64,000 bases of DNA from Pseudanabaena sp. ABRG5-3 (GCF_003967015.1 NZ_AP017560.1:2418001-2482000), one strand, 5' to 3'; positions 1 to 9,122 are shown, counted from the first letter of the stretch. The notes: generated by a model from the letters alone, not told the origin. Program-made: numbers and translations.

Positions 1-930
1 CTAGTTTGGGATGCACCATCGCTAAAAATGCAGGATGCTTTACCTTGGGATCATATTGACACAGGTATCGATAAACAATGGCTAATCGAAGACTGGGAAA
101 GAGCGATCGCCGCTCAGATAATTCCCGATTGCTCCTTTGGTGGTTGCTCAGAATGTGGGGTCTGTGGTCCCGAATTTGGACATAATGAGGTGATTCCACC
201 ACCAGAAGTGCCTCCTATTTCCCTAGAGAAGCCCAAGATTCCACCTAGAGTCCAACGCATCCGTCTCAAATTTGGCAAATTGGGCGATATGAGTTTGATT
301 TCCCATTTAGATTTACAACGCTTCTTTCAACGTGCGGCCCGTCGTGCGGCTCTGCCCGTTGCCCATACCGAAGGCTTTAATCCTTTACCGCGTATTTCTA
401 TTGCTAAGGCTTTGCCCCTCGGTCAAACTAGCAGTGCGGAATTTGTCGATTTTGAGTTAACTCAAACAGTTACGATTGAGGATTTTCAACAACGTTTCAC
501 CGCAGAATTGGATGAGGATTTACCAATTTATGCGATCGAGGAAGTTGAAGTGCATTCGCCATCCTTAGATTCCCTGCTAGAAGTTGCAGAATACACAATT
601 ACCTGTGCTTTTATTACAAACAAGGAGCGCAATGCGGCGGACATTATGGATTTACTAGAAGGTGCGAGTTACTGTGTACTTGCTGCGACTTCCATTCAAA
701 TGCCGAAGGTGTCAAAATCTGGGCGCAATCAAATGCTGGAATTACGAGATCGCATCTTTACGATCAATGTCATCAACCCCGATCCTGAGTTTCCGAAAAT
801 TCATTTTATGGGAAGTTGCAAGCCCGATAGCAACCTTAAACCTGAGTATGTGGTCTATATGATCAATAAATATTTGGCTGAGGAAGATGAAATTAAATTA
901 GTTAAAGTTCATCGCGAATCAATGCGCTAA
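1..930 (+). CDS. B12-binding-type radical SAM protein, C-terminal part (DUF2344)
   Basis: The frame is open to the window edge, so this is the 3' part of a longer gene. The visible product has a linker with a cysteine-rich stretch (CSFGGCSECGVCG), then a DUF2344/TIGR03936 domain (IRLKFGKLGDMSLISHLDL). In cyanobacteria this domain commonly follows a B12-binding radical SAM half (TIGR03960 family), which would lie upstream. The cysteines may bind metal. The exact reaction is unknown for this family. Assignment of the C-terminal domain is firm; the upstream half is inferred. Confidence 0.85.
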   Translation, partial: LVWDAPSLKMQDALPWDHIDTGIDKQWLIEDWERAIAAQIIPDCSFGGCSECGVCGPEFGHNEVIPPPEVPPISLEKPKIPPRVQRIRLKFGKLGDMSLISHLDLQRFFQRAARRAALPVAHTEGFNPLPRISIAKALPLGQTSSAEFVDFELTQTVTIEDFQQRFTAELDEDLPIYAIEEVEVHSPSLDSLLEVAEYTITCAFITNKERNAADIMDLLEGASYCVLAATSIQMPKVSKSGRNQMLELRDRIFTINVINPDPEFPKIHFMGSCKPDSNLKPEYVVYMINKYLAEEDEIKLVKVHRESMR

Positions 931-997
931 TTATCCTAGGCAAGGGTCTTAAATCCCTTGCCTAATGTTACTGATAGGACAAATTCAAGGTTTTAAT

Positions 998-1561
998 ATG
1001 GCTAAACTAACTCTACCGCAGGCTTGCTTTCTAATTCATCACAAAATACCTTTATCTCAAGTTTTTGATGCGACGGGCTTGAAAAAGAAGGAATACCGAG
1101 AGGTAATGAAAGATCTAGGTATGGTTATTGCGATCGGACTAAATCCTTGTACATCAAGAGAAAGACATACCCTTAAAGATAAATATGGTCATTGTGTTCA
1201 ATGTAAAACTAATAATTTGGCTTTTCAAAAACGTTTTAACGAGTCAGGGTTTATCTATGCAGCAAAATCTGAGAACTTAGGACTAATCAAGATTGGTACA
1301 GCAAAAGATACTGCACAGAGAGAATACAGTCTAAATAATTTTGGATACGGTGGCGGTAGTGATTGGAAAATCCACTTTGCTAAACAATGTAATAAATATG
1401 GACGCATAGAATTTGAAGCTCATCAAGGATTGATGCCTCACAATGTTCATAGATCCTATTGGAAGCAGGATAGTCTAGTTGACTGTAATGAACTTTTCGA
1501 TTGTAAGGTTGAATTAGCCATTCAAACTATTGAGAAAGTTATCTCACAACATCAAAATTAG
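998..1561 (+). CDS. T5orf172/GIY-YIG-like putative nuclease
   Basis: The central and C-terminal part (GFIYAAKSENLGLIKIGTA, then an acidic residue in GRIEFEAHQGL) resembles the T5orf172 subgroup of the GIY-YIG nuclease superfamily. That subgroup has an aromatic strand, a KIG motif and a late Glu before a His. The first 60 residues look like a small helical DNA-binding region followed by a Cys pair (CVQC). I chose the ATG at 998, which follows an AAGG; an in-frame ATG at 965 would add 11 residues. The next nuclease-like gene starts 13 bp downstream, so the two are probably co-transcribed. Role unknown; mobile DNA or repair are options. Confidence 0.6.
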   Translation: MAKLTLPQACFLIHHKIPLSQVFDATGLKKKEYREVMKDLGMVIAIGLNPCTSRERHTLKDKYGHCVQCKTNNLAFQKRFNESGFIYAAKSENLGLIKIGTAKDTAQREYSLNNFGYGGGSDWKIHFAKQCNKYGRIEFEAHQGLMPHNVHRSYWKQDSLVDCNELFDCKVELAIQTIEKVISQHQN

Positions 1562-1574
1562 GAGTTACTGATTT

Positions 1575-2159
1575 ATGACTTCACTTACCATCTCTTCGCT
1601 AATAGCAAACAAAAAGACTTGGACTGATGCCGAGTTAATGGCTTTACCTGATGGGAACTGCTATGAATTTGTGAATGGAGAATTAGTTGACATGGGAAAT
1701 TCAGGAGCTTTGCATGGATATACTTGCAGCATCCTCGTTATGGCTTTGATGAATTACATCCTGCCCAGAAAGCTAGGTATCATTCTCGATTCTAGTACAG
1801 CCTTTACGATGAAAAATGGTAATAAGCGATCGCCTGATATTTCCTTTGTATCGAGAGAGAAATTGCAAGGACTTACAGAACTACCCGATGGATTTCTAGA
1901 TGGATCACCAGACTTAGCGATCGAAGTTCTATCGCCCAATAACACAATTGCCGAAATCGATCAGAAAATTGTGGAATATTTTGAGAATGGGGCGCGATTA
2001 GTTTGGGTGATCAACCTCAAGCTTCACTATGTAATTGTTTATCGGTCTTCTCAAGAACCCGATCGCCTACTCAAACAATCTGATTCTTTAGATGGGGAAG
2101 ATGTGATTGCTGGGTTTACCATGCCATTGTCTGAACTGTTCCAAAAGCTATCATTTTGA
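1575..2159 (+). CDS. Uma2 family (DUF820) PD-(D/E)XK-like endonuclease
   Basis: Length (194 aa) and motifs fit the Uma2 family, which is greatly expanded in cyanobacteria. Visible are YEFVNGELVDM near the N terminus, the SPDISFVSREKL strand with the conserved Asp, and PDLAIEVLSPNNT, in which the Glu of the nuclease core precedes Val-Leu-Ser. This is followed by KIVEYFENGARLVWVI. The fold is that of PD-(D/E)XK nucleases, but the function of these proteins is not established. It probably shares a transcript with the T5orf172 gene 13 bp upstream. A long palindrome (2183-2241) follows and may terminate transcription. Confidence 0.85.
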   Translation: MTSLTISSLIANKKTWTDAELMALPDGNCYEFVNGELVDMGNSGALHGYTCSILVMALMNYILPRKLGIILDSSTAFTMKNGNKRSPDISFVSREKLQGLTELPDGFLDGSPDLAIEVLSPNNTIAEIDQKIVEYFENGARLVWVINLKLHYVIVYRSSQEPDRLLKQSDSLDGEDVIAGFTMPLSELFQKLSF

Positions 2160-2182
2160 TTTTAGTAATTACAGATACGAAA

Positions 2183-2241
2183 TATAGCAATGAAAGATAA
2201 ATGGCAGCGCGAAGCGCTGCCATTTATCTTTCATTGCTATA
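2183..2241. repeat. 59-nt perfect palindrome, 28-bp arms and GAA loop
   Basis: Two 28-nt arms starting TATAGCAATG pair perfectly around a GAA loop; the inner arm is GGCAGCGC. There is no U-run, so it is an unusual terminator if it acts as one. It belongs to the large set of 3-nt-loop palindromes in this window and starts with TATAG like family B elements. Confidence 0.85.
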
Positions 2242-2522
2242 GAATCTTAGGCTAATCCTTATTGCTAATGATTTATCAATATCAATAAGTAACTATTTAT
2301 AATTCTTCGCTTTGACGGGATGTCTTTTGACTTAAACGAGCTTATAACGTAAGGATATCAATGCTTAAACTGGTTGTATTGAAGCATATAGAATCCAAAC
2401 TCAACGAACATTCTTAAATCTAGATGAACATTTGGCTAAGCCTATAATGATTGCTTTAGCCTAATAGCAACATCCGAAAATCAAATACCTCAATCAGTAT
2501 TGAAAACCCCATTGAAAATACT
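2242..2522. other. Upstream region of the oxidase operon, no gene seen
   Basis: AT-rich spacer between the 2183-2241 palindrome and the first DUF2231 gene. I find no convincing ORF, RNA gene or operator. It must hold the promoter of the oxidase operon, but I cannot single out -35 and -10 boxes with confidence. Confidence 0.5.
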
Positions 2523-3023
2523 ATGCTGGAATACCTTCCGCCATTAAATGACCATAACCTACCTTATCCAGATACAATTCATCCAATCGTGGTGCATTTT
2601 GTAATTGCGATGGTGTTGTTTGCCGTAGTATGCGATGCGATCGGCTACTTCACCCGTAATCCTCGACTATACGAAGTTAGCTGGTGGAATCTATTTTTTG
2701 CCACAATTTCTATCTTTATTGCGATTATCTTTGGACAAATTGAAGCGGGACTTGCAGAACCTTATGGTTCCGTAGAACCTACTTTGAACTTACATACCAT
2801 CATCGGTTGGTCACTTTCGGGAATTATTGCTGCGATTACAGGATGGCGCTATGTCTTGCGTATCCGTGATCCCAAGACTTTACCTGTTTCATTTCTTGGT
2901 GCAGGCTTGTTGCTCACAGTAATAGTTCTATTTCAAGTTTATTTAGGTGATTTACTGGTTTGGGTCTATGGACTACATACAGTGCCAGTGGTAGAAGCTT
3001 TAAGGGAGGCTAGTTTGAAATGA
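2523..3023 (+). CDS. DUF2231 membrane protein of the terminal oxidase cluster
   Basis: The 166-aa protein has four predicted membrane helices and the DUF2231 hallmark near the N terminus (TIHPIVVHFVIAM), with two His facing the first helix. A second His lies in NLHTIIGW. DUF2231 proteins may bind heme through such His residues; that is an inference. It is the first gene of an operon: its stop overlaps the start of a second DUF2231 gene (ATGA), followed by oxidase subunits II, I and III. In cyanobacteria such gene pairs precede the alternative respiratory terminal oxidase, so an assembly or electron-transfer role is likely. Confidence 0.8.
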   Translation: MLEYLPPLNDHNLPYPDTIHPIVVHFVIAMVLFAVVCDAIGYFTRNPRLYEVSWWNLFFATISIFIAIIFGQIEAGLAEPYGSVEPTLNLHTIIGWSLSGIIAAITGWRYVLRIRDPKTLPVSFLGAGLLLTVIVLFQVYLGDLLVWVYGLHTVPVVEALREASLK

Positions 3024-3631
3024 TAGCAACTTTAATCGATCAATTACATGGTCAATTGGGCTTGAATGGTTTACCCTACAGCATCCCCATTCATCCGAAT
3101 CTCGTTCACTTGACTCTCGGCTTATTTATTGTGGCGATCGGGTTTGATGTTGTGGGTGTATTTTTCGTTTTGGAAAAGCCGCTATTCAAATTTATGGCGA
3201 TTCCTGCGGCGCGATCGAATTTCTTTGATGTCGGTTGGTACAACATGCTGGCGGCTTCAATTATTACCTTCTTTACTGTGGCAGCAGGCTTTTATGAAAT
3301 GTTGCTCGCGACTCCCGATGAGAACGTAAAGAGTGCTTGGGGTTTTCAAGCAATGGATACGATGATCTGGCACGGTGTCGGCGGTGTAATTTTATTAACG
3401 CTAATTGTCGGGATGACGGTTTGGCGTGGGTTTCAGCGCTATCTCTGGCGTAAGGATATGGGTCAGCAGGTGCAATGGAGCTATTTGCTAGCAGGATTAC
3501 TAATTTTTGCGTTGATGTTTGTGCATGGAACTTTGGGAGCACAGCTTGCTTCAGAATTTGGCGTGCATATTACTGCCGATCGCCTATTGCGATTGAGTCC
3601 TGATGCCGATCTCAATCAGTTATTGAAGTAG
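3020..3631 (+). CDS. Second DUF2231 membrane protein
   Basis: This is a 203-aa polytopic membrane protein paralogous to the preceding gene. It has IPIHPNLVHLTLGLFIVAI at the start (the DUF2231 signature), a second His in the middle (MIWHGVGGVILL) and a third near FVHGTLGAQL. The start overlaps the upstream stop by 4 nt, which implies translational coupling. The pair is only 15 bp from oxidase subunit II. The conserved intramembrane His residues suggest heme or quinone contact, but no direct function is established for the family. Confidence 0.8.
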   Translation: MIATLIDQLHGQLGLNGLPYSIPIHPNLVHLTLGLFIVAIGFDVVGVFFVLEKPLFKFMAIPAARSNFFDVGWYNMLAASIITFFTVAAGFYEMLLATPDENVKSAWGFQAMDTMIWHGVGGVILLTLIVGMTVWRGFQRYLWRKDMGQQVQWSYLLAGLLIFALMFVHGTLGAQLASEFGVHITADRLLRLSPDADLNQLLK

Positions 3632-3646
3632 AGGGGCAGTGAATCT

Positions 3647-4546
3647 ATGAAACTTCGCACGATTTTAATTTTGGTGGGACTAGCAATCGCGATCGCGCTG
3701 ATTAGTCTTTGGATGGGACAGGTTGCCTATACTTGGTTTCCGCCCCAAGCTTCCGCCGAATCAATTTTGGTAGATAATCTCTTTAGCTTTTTGGTGACAT
3801 TGGGAACTTTTATTTTCCTCGGTGTTGTTGGGACTTTGACCTATTCCGTTCTATTTCAGCGTGCCGAAAAGTACGATCTCAGTGATGGCCCTCCTATCGA
3901 AGGTAATGTCAAATTAGAAATCATTTGGACAGCAATTCCCTTTGCCCTAGTGATTTGGATTGCTGCCTATAGCTATCAAATCTATGACCAAATGTCGATT
4001 TTAGGACCAATGGATCATAGTCGTCACAGCTCAATGATGGCGGTGGCGGATGCGGCGGAAATGAGTGATGGGCGATCGGCTAATTCCGAAAATATCCAAG
4101 TTTTAGCGAGGCAATGGTCTTGGGAATTTCGTTACAACAACGGTGGAACTAACGTCAGTAGTACCGAATTGCATTTACCCAATAATCGCCGCATTAAGCT
4201 AGTTCTCCACTCTGAGGATGTGTTGCATGGCTTATATATTCCAGCTTTTCGGGTAAAGCAAGATGTCATTCCCGGACATGATATTGATTTTGAGTTTACG
4301 CCGATCCGCGAAGGCACATATCGCTTAAGGGATTCGGAATATAGCGGTACTTATTTTGCTTCTATGCAAACTGATGTGGTAGTGGAATCTCCTGAAGCCT
4401 ATCAAAAGTGGTTAGCGGATGCGGCGAAGGCTACACCTATAGCGGCTTTCAATCCTGCGGCGAGTGAGTATGCTAAACGCGCCAATGCGAGTAATTGGGC
4501 AACGGTTATTCCTGCGGCTCCGCCTGTGGTGAATTATTCTAATTGA
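3647..4546 (+). CDS. ctaC2: Alternative terminal oxidase subunit II lacking CuA ligands
   Basis: Two N-terminal membrane helices (about residues 5-25 and 45-70) precede a cupredoxin domain. The helix before that domain carries the family motif KLEIIWTAIPFA. In the C-terminal loop the usual CuA pattern C-x3-C-x3-H-x2-M reads D229, S233, F237, M240. Both cysteines and one His are therefore replaced, while His194 remains. Loss of CuA is known for the cyanobacterial ARTO enzyme and for quinol oxidases, and implies quinol rather than cytochrome c as donor. A His/Met/Ser-rich insertion around residues 120-145 (DHSRHSSMMAV) is also present. It is in an operon with ctaD and ctaE. Confidence 0.9.
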   Translation: MKLRTILILVGLAIAIALISLWMGQVAYTWFPPQASAESILVDNLFSFLVTLGTFIFLGVVGTLTYSVLFQRAEKYDLSDGPPIEGNVKLEIIWTAIPFALVIWIAAYSYQIYDQMSILGPMDHSRHSSMMAVADAAEMSDGRSANSENIQVLARQWSWEFRYNNGGTNVSSTELHLPNNRRIKLVLHSEDVLHGLYIPAFRVKQDVIPGHDIDFEFTPIREGTYRLRDSEYSGTYFASMQTDVVVESPEAYQKWLADAAKATPIAAFNPAASEYAKRANASNWATVIPAAPPVVNYSN

Positions 4547-4562
4547 CTAGGGAGGTTAACCT

Positions 4563-5090
4563 ATGGCTGATCTATTAGGAAAAAATCTCGAAGAAGATTC
4601 TCAAAAAAGAAATCCTAAACGAATTGTGCCATTAATTGCTCTTGGCGCAGTTCCTTTGGGGATTGGTATTTGTTTTATTCAAGTTCCGATCAGTTGTGCC
4701 TGTGGTAATCCTGCGTTGAGTACGACTGGGGCTTATTTGCGATCGCAGCAAGCTTATCATCTAGAAAAGAAGACTTTCAGTAAATCTTACGAGGCTCTCC
4801 AAATTGGAGAAACTCCTGTAAAAACCACTCGATATCTCTTTTCTATTGAAGTAAATAGCGATCGCGCTTATATCTATGCCACACCAAGGGAAGTCCCCAC
4901 GGATTTATTTCGGCTGGGACTGACTAAAGCTAATATCTCTGGTTTAGTTGGTGCTGTTGCCTACGATCAAAAGCGGGACACTACCGTTGATATTCTCTGT
5001 ATCGCTGAGGCTAGTAGTTTTGAGAAGCCGCCTAAGCCGATATTTAACGGTGAGAAGTTTACTTGTCCTAGTGGATTTTATGCTAGGTAG
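4563..5090 (+). CDS. Type IV pilin-like (G/H family) protein inside the oxidase operon
   Basis: The 175-aa protein has a short charged N terminus, one membrane helix (about 20-40), then YLRSQQAYHLEKKTFSKSY and a later strand-rich region (RYLFSIEV, AYIYATPRE). This resembles the cyanobacterial pilin-like G/H domain, in which a residue pair before AYY/AYH and a F-S-S/N turn are typical. The canonical prepilin cleavage site (G|FTxxE) is not visible, so it may not be a processed pilin. It lies between subunits II and I in the same orientation with an SD (GGAGG) 7 nt upstream. Its role in oxidase assembly is unknown. Confidence 0.6.
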   Translation: MADLLGKNLEEDSQKRNPKRIVPLIALGAVPLGIGICFIQVPISCACGNPALSTTGAYLRSQQAYHLEKKTFSKSYEALQIGETPVKTTRYLFSIEVNSDRAYIYATPREVPTDLFRLGLTKANISGLVGAVAYDQKRDTTVDILCIAEASSFEKPPKPIFNGEKFTCPSGFYAR

Positions 5091-5203
5091 CGATCGCGCT
5101 TTGATTAATGCAAGTCAGTTTTGCAAGTCGAATTACCAATATCTATCTGCTCTAAATACTCTCGATATTCTCAAAATCCTTAACTTTCTTAACTTTGTTT
5201 GCT

Positions 5204-6880
5204 ATGACCAATATTCCTCTTGAGGCGATCGCCAACACGACCCCACCCGAAAAGCCCGAAGACTGGCGGCGATTCTTTGGATTTAGTACCGATCATAAAG
5301 TGATTGGGATTCAATATATTGTCACTTCCTTTTTCTTCTTTCTCATTGGTGGCGTTCTCGCAATGGTAATCAGAGGTGAACTGATTACCCCTGAATCGGA
5401 TCTCGTCGATCGCGCAGTGTACAACTCCATGTTCACGATGCACGGCACGATCATGCTATTTCTCTGGACATTTCCCGTCTTGCTCGGTCTGGCTAATTAC
5501 CTAGTGCCATTAATGATTGGCGCTCGTGACATGGCTTTCCCTAGATTAAATGCAGTCGCTTTTTGGATGGTTCCCGTCTTTGGCGTGATCCTGATAGCTA
5601 GCTTCTTCATCCCTGGAGGAACTTCCCAATCGGGATGGTGGGCTTATCCGCCTGTGAGTTTGCAAAATCCTACGGGAAATCTCATTAACGGTCAATTCCT
5701 CTGGTTGCTTGCTGTTGCAATTTCGGGCGTTGCCTCGATTATGGGTGCAATCAACTTTGTGACAACCATTTTCCGAATGCGAACAACGGGAATGACTTGG
5801 TTCAAAATGCCTGTATTTGTCTGGACAGTCCTTGCCGCGCAAATTATTCAGTTATTTGGATTGCCAGCGCTCACCGCAGGCGCAGTCATGCTCTTGTCCG
5901 ACTTAACCTTTGGAACTAGCTTTTTTGATCCCGCTAAAGGTGGAGACCCCGTTCTCTTTCAACATTTTTTCTGGTTCTATTCCCATCCTGCGGTTTATGT
6001 GATTATCCTGCCCGTATTTGGAATTTTCTCGGAGATCTTCCCCGTCTATGCCCGTAAGCCGCTCTTTGGTTACAAAGTTGTGGCGGTGTCTTCCTTAATC
6101 ATTACGGGATTAAGTGGCATTGTGTGGGTGCATCATATGTTCGCCAGTGGCACACCTAGCTGGATGCGGATGCTCTTTATGGCTACCACGATGTTGATTT
6201 CTGTACCGACGGGGATCAAGGTATTTGCTTGGGTGGCGACGATCTGGGGTGGCAAAATCAAGCTGAATACAGCGATGCTCTTCGGCTTAGGTGCATTGGT
6301 AATGTTTGTCTTCGCAGGAATCACAGGCATTATGTTAGCTTCCGTTCCCGTTGATATTCATGTGAATAATACTTACTTCGTAGTCGGGCATTTCCATTAT
6401 GTAATTTACGGTGCTGTGGTCATGGGCATCTATGCAGGGCTGTACCATTGGTTCCCCAAAATGACGGGAAGAATGTATTCCGAAGGTTTAGGCAAACTCC
6501 ATTTCATCCTGACCTTTATTGGTACAAATGCCTGTTTCTTTCCGATGCATCCCCTCGGCTTACAGGGAATGCCTCGTCGCGTCGCCTCCTACGATCCTGA
6601 GTTTGCCTTCTGGAATGTGATCGCCAGTCTCGGCGGCTTTCTGTTAGGCGTATCGACAATTCCTTTCATTCTGAATATGGTTAGCTCTTGGGTACAGGGC
6701 GAAAAAGCACCGAAAAATCCTTGGCGAGCGATCGGTTTGGAATGGCTCGTTTCTTCGCCGCCATCCCATGAGAACTTTGAAGAGTTACCGATTGTAATTG
6801 CGGAACCCTACGGCTACGGCAAAGATGAACCCTTAGTTGCTAATCCTGACAAGTTGGAGGTAAATCATGCAACCAGTTAA
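5204..6880 (+). CDS. ctaD2: Alternative terminal oxidase subunit I
   Basis: Heme-copper oxidase subunit I with 12 or more membrane helices. The first helix carries the heme ligand region (MFTMHGTIMLFLW). The CuB His-Tyr pair is in SHPAVYVIILP, followed by the HH pair in WVHHMFASG, and the heme ligands are in HFHYVIYGAVVMGI. With a CuA-less subunit II it should oxidise quinol, probably in the cytoplasmic or thylakoid membrane. I chose the ATG at 5204; a TTG at 5195 would add three residues. A gap of about 110 bp separates it from the pilin-like gene, so a secondary promoter is possible. It overlaps ctaE by 14 nt. Confidence 0.93.
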   Translation: MTNIPLEAIANTTPPEKPEDWRRFFGFSTDHKVIGIQYIVTSFFFFLIGGVLAMVIRGELITPESDLVDRAVYNSMFTMHGTIMLFLWTFPVLLGLANYLVPLMIGARDMAFPRLNAVAFWMVPVFGVILIASFFIPGGTSQSGWWAYPPVSLQNPTGNLINGQFLWLLAVAISGVASIMGAINFVTTIFRMRTTGMTWFKMPVFVWTVLAAQIIQLFGLPALTAGAVMLLSDLTFGTSFFDPAKGGDPVLFQHFFWFYSHPAVYVIILPVFGIFSEIFPVYARKPLFGYKVVAVSSLIITGLSGIVWVHHMFASGTPSWMRMLFMATTMLISVPTGIKVFAWVATIWGGKIKLNTAMLFGLGALVMFVFAGITGIMLASVPVDIHVNNTYFVVGHFHYVIYGAVVMGIYAGLYHWFPKMTGRMYSEGLGKLHFILTFIGTNACFFPMHPLGLQGMPRRVASYDPEFAFWNVIASLGGFLLGVSTIPFILNMVSSWVQGEKAPKNPWRAIGLEWLVSSPPSHENFEELPIVIAEPYGYGKDEPLVANPDKLEVNHATS

Positions 6881-7481
6881 TAGTTCTGTCGGTGACAATT
6901 CAATTTTAGAAGTCACGCAAGCACCTGTCCATCAAGAGTATTCCGATAATCGGATGTTTGGCTTTGTGGTCTTTCTGCTTTCGGAAAGTGTCATCTTTTT
7001 GAGCTTTTTTGTCGCCTACATTGTCTACAAAACGACCTCGCTCAATTGGCTGCCTGAAGGCGTTACAGGTCTAGAAATTAAAGAGCCCACCATTAACACG
7101 ATTGTTCTCATATCTAGCAGTTTGACGATCTACATTGCCGAAAAATTCCTCCATAAAAAACAGCTTTGGGGCTTTCGCGCCTTCTGGCTACTAACGATCG
7201 CGATGGGTAGTTACTTCCTTTACGGTCAAGCTGTGGAATGGAGTGGTTTAACCTTTGGCTTCGGTGATGGCGTGTTTGGTGGTAGTTTCTATTTGCTGAC
7301 GGGCTTTCACGGGCTGCATGTTTTAACAGGTGTGCTGTTGCAGCTAATCATGCTGGTGCGATCGTTCCTTCCTAAAGAATATGACAAGGGTTTGTATGGC
7401 ATTGAGGCAACATCCCTATTCTGGCACTTTGTCGATGTGATTTGGATTGCATTGTTTACGTTGATTTATGTGTGGCAGTGA
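6867..7481 (+). CDS. ctaE2: Alternative terminal oxidase subunit III
   Basis: The 204-aa subunit III has five predicted membrane helices, the shorter form common in bacteria. Motifs are FGFVVFLLSESVIFLSFF at the N terminus, TGFHGLHVLTGVLLQ in the middle and LFWHFVDVIWIALFTLIYVW at the end. It starts inside the end of subunit I (14-nt overlap) behind a GGAGG, so the two are translationally coupled. It is the last gene of the oxidase operon; an inverted repeat follows at 7484-7577. Confidence 0.93.
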   Translation: MQPVNSSVGDNSILEVTQAPVHQEYSDNRMFGFVVFLLSESVIFLSFFVAYIVYKTTSLNWLPEGVTGLEIKEPTINTIVLISSSLTIYIAEKFLHKKQLWGFRAFWLLTIAMGSYFLYGQAVEWSGLTFGFGDGVFGGSFYLLTGFHGLHVLTGVLLQLIMLVRSFLPKEYDKGLYGIEATSLFWHFVDVIWIALFTLIYVWQ

Positions 7482-7483
7482 AA

Positions 7484-7577
7484 CCCTCACCCCTAGCCCC
7501 TCTCCCTCTGGGAGAGGGGAACAAGAAAATCTCTTACTCCCCCTCTCCCAGAGGGAGAGGGGGCTGGGGGGTGAGGG
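7484..7577. repeat. Inverted repeat of the CCCTCACCCC/GGGGTGAGGG intergenic type
   Basis: Outer arms CCCTCACCCCTAGCCCCTCT and its imperfect complement flank an AT-rich middle, and each arm has its own small hairpin (CCCTCTGGGAGAGGG). This pyrimidine/purine-strand composition is very unlike the surrounding genes. Similar intergenic repeats are widespread in bacterial genomes. It separates the oxidase operon from the GMC gene and may act as a terminator. Confidence 0.8.
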
Positions 7578-7610
7578 CAAGGAATTTAAAGACTTCTACA
7601 GGTGAGAAAA

Positions 7611-9122
7611 ATGATTATTGATGACAATTACTACGATGTGATTATTGTGGGAACTGGTGCGGGGGGTGGAACCCTTGCCTATAAACTGGCTTCCACAGGT
7701 AAGAAAATTCTGATTCTGGAACGTGGTGACTTTATGCCCCTCGAAGAACAGAATCGCAGCAATATTGATATCTTTCAGCGCGATCGCTATCATGCCCCTG
7801 AACAATGGTATGACCAATCAGGCGAGCCATTCTCACCGCAAACTAACTATGCGATCGGTGGCAATACCAAAATTTATGGTGCAGCTCTATTGCGGCGGCG
7901 CGAGAAGGACTTTGAATCCGTCACCCATCAAGCGGGAATTTCCCCAGAATGGTGCGTGAAGTATGACGAATTTGAGCCTTACTACACCGAAGCCGAAAAG
8001 CTGTATAAGGTGCATGGCGAGACAAATTCTGATAGTACCGAACCAACTCACAGCGCTGATTATCCCTATTCTGCGGTCAGTCATGAGCCTGAGATGCAGA
8101 AGATCTATGAGGCGATCGCGAATCAAGGTTTGCATCCATCGACAATTCCCCTCGGCTTGACCCGTCAAGAGGATGACCCCACTAGCGACTCTGAAGAAAG
8201 TTGCCTCGTCCCTGCCTTGAAATCGGCAAATGTCACCTTGAAAACCCAAGCCAAAGTCATCAGTTTACATACCAATCCATCGGGGCGATCGGTGAAGGGA
8301 GTAGAAGCGGAAGTAGGCGGACAGTCCTATCTCTTTTTAGGCGATATCGTCGTGCTTGCCTGTGGTGCGATTAATTCGGCGGCGTTACTGTTGCGATCGG
8401 CTAATGATTCCCATCCCAAAGGGCTTGCCAATAGCTCCGATCAAGTGGGTCGGAATTTGATGAAAAGCCTATTGTCATCGGTAGTCCAACTCAGCACGAA
8501 GCCCAATAATGGCTCCTTCCAAAAATCTATTTATGTGAATGATTTCTATTGGGGTGATGCGGATTTCCCCTATCCTATGGGACATATTCAGAACTCTGGC
8601 GGACTGCTCACCGACATAATTTTTGCGGAATCTCCTCCTGTATTTTCCATTGTTGCGAAGCTCATGCCCAACTTTGGATTGAAGCAGCTAGCGACCCATT
8701 CGATCGGTTGGTGGGCGCAAACGGAGGATTTGCCAGATCCAAATAATCGGGTGCATTGGGAAAATCACAAAATCCATATCGATTACAATCCCAACAATAC
8801 GGAAGCCCACGATCGCTTAATTTATCGCTGGACTGATGTTTTAAAAAATATCGAAAAGTCCCTAGATGGCTTTCGTACTGGTTTCCTGCATCCCCGCTCT
8901 GAGTCGCCGTTGCAAGTGGTCGCCAATCAATGTGGAACCTGTCGCTTTGGTGATGATCCTTTAACTTCCGTTTTAGACCGCGATTGCTGCACCCACGATC
9001 TCGATAATCTCTACGTTGTAGATGGTAGTTTCTTTCCATCTAATGCGGCGGTGAGTCCTGCTTTGACGATTATTGCTAATGCTCTAAGAGTAGGCGATCG
9101 GTTAATTGAGAGGTTGAAATAA
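7611..9122 (+). CDS. GMC family FAD-dependent oxidoreductase
   Basis: The N terminus has the dinucleotide-binding signature DVIIVGTGAGGGTLAYKLA and ILERG. The FAD-contact region includes NYAIGGNTKIYGAAL. The C-terminal GMC domain has GTCRFGDDP and the family ending NLYVVDGSFFPSNAAVSP followed by ALTIIANALR. The substrate is unknown; members oxidise alcohols, sugars or sterol-like compounds. The ATG at 7611 follows AGGTGAG, so I prefer it to the GTG at 7602. It lies directly after the oxidase operon in the same orientation and could feed electrons to it, but that is inference. Confidence 0.88.
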   Translation: MIIDDNYYDVIIVGTGAGGGTLAYKLASTGKKILILERGDFMPLEEQNRSNIDIFQRDRYHAPEQWYDQSGEPFSPQTNYAIGGNTKIYGAALLRRREKDFESVTHQAGISPEWCVKYDEFEPYYTEAEKLYKVHGETNSDSTEPTHSADYPYSAVSHEPEMQKIYEAIANQGLHPSTIPLGLTRQEDDPTSDSEESCLVPALKSANVTLKTQAKVISLHTNPSGRSVKGVEAEVGGQSYLFLGDIVVLACGAINSAALLLRSANDSHPKGLANSSDQVGRNLMKSLLSSVVQLSTKPNNGSFQKSIYVNDFYWGDADFPYPMGHIQNSGGLLTDIIFAESPPVFSIVAKLMPNFGLKQLATHSIGWWAQTEDLPDPNNRVHWENHKIHIDYNPNNTEAHDRLIYRWTDVLKNIEKSLDGFRTGFLHPRSESPLQVVANQCGTCRFGDDPLTSVLDRDCCTHDLDNLYVVDGSFFPSNAAVSPALTIIANALRVGDRLIERLK

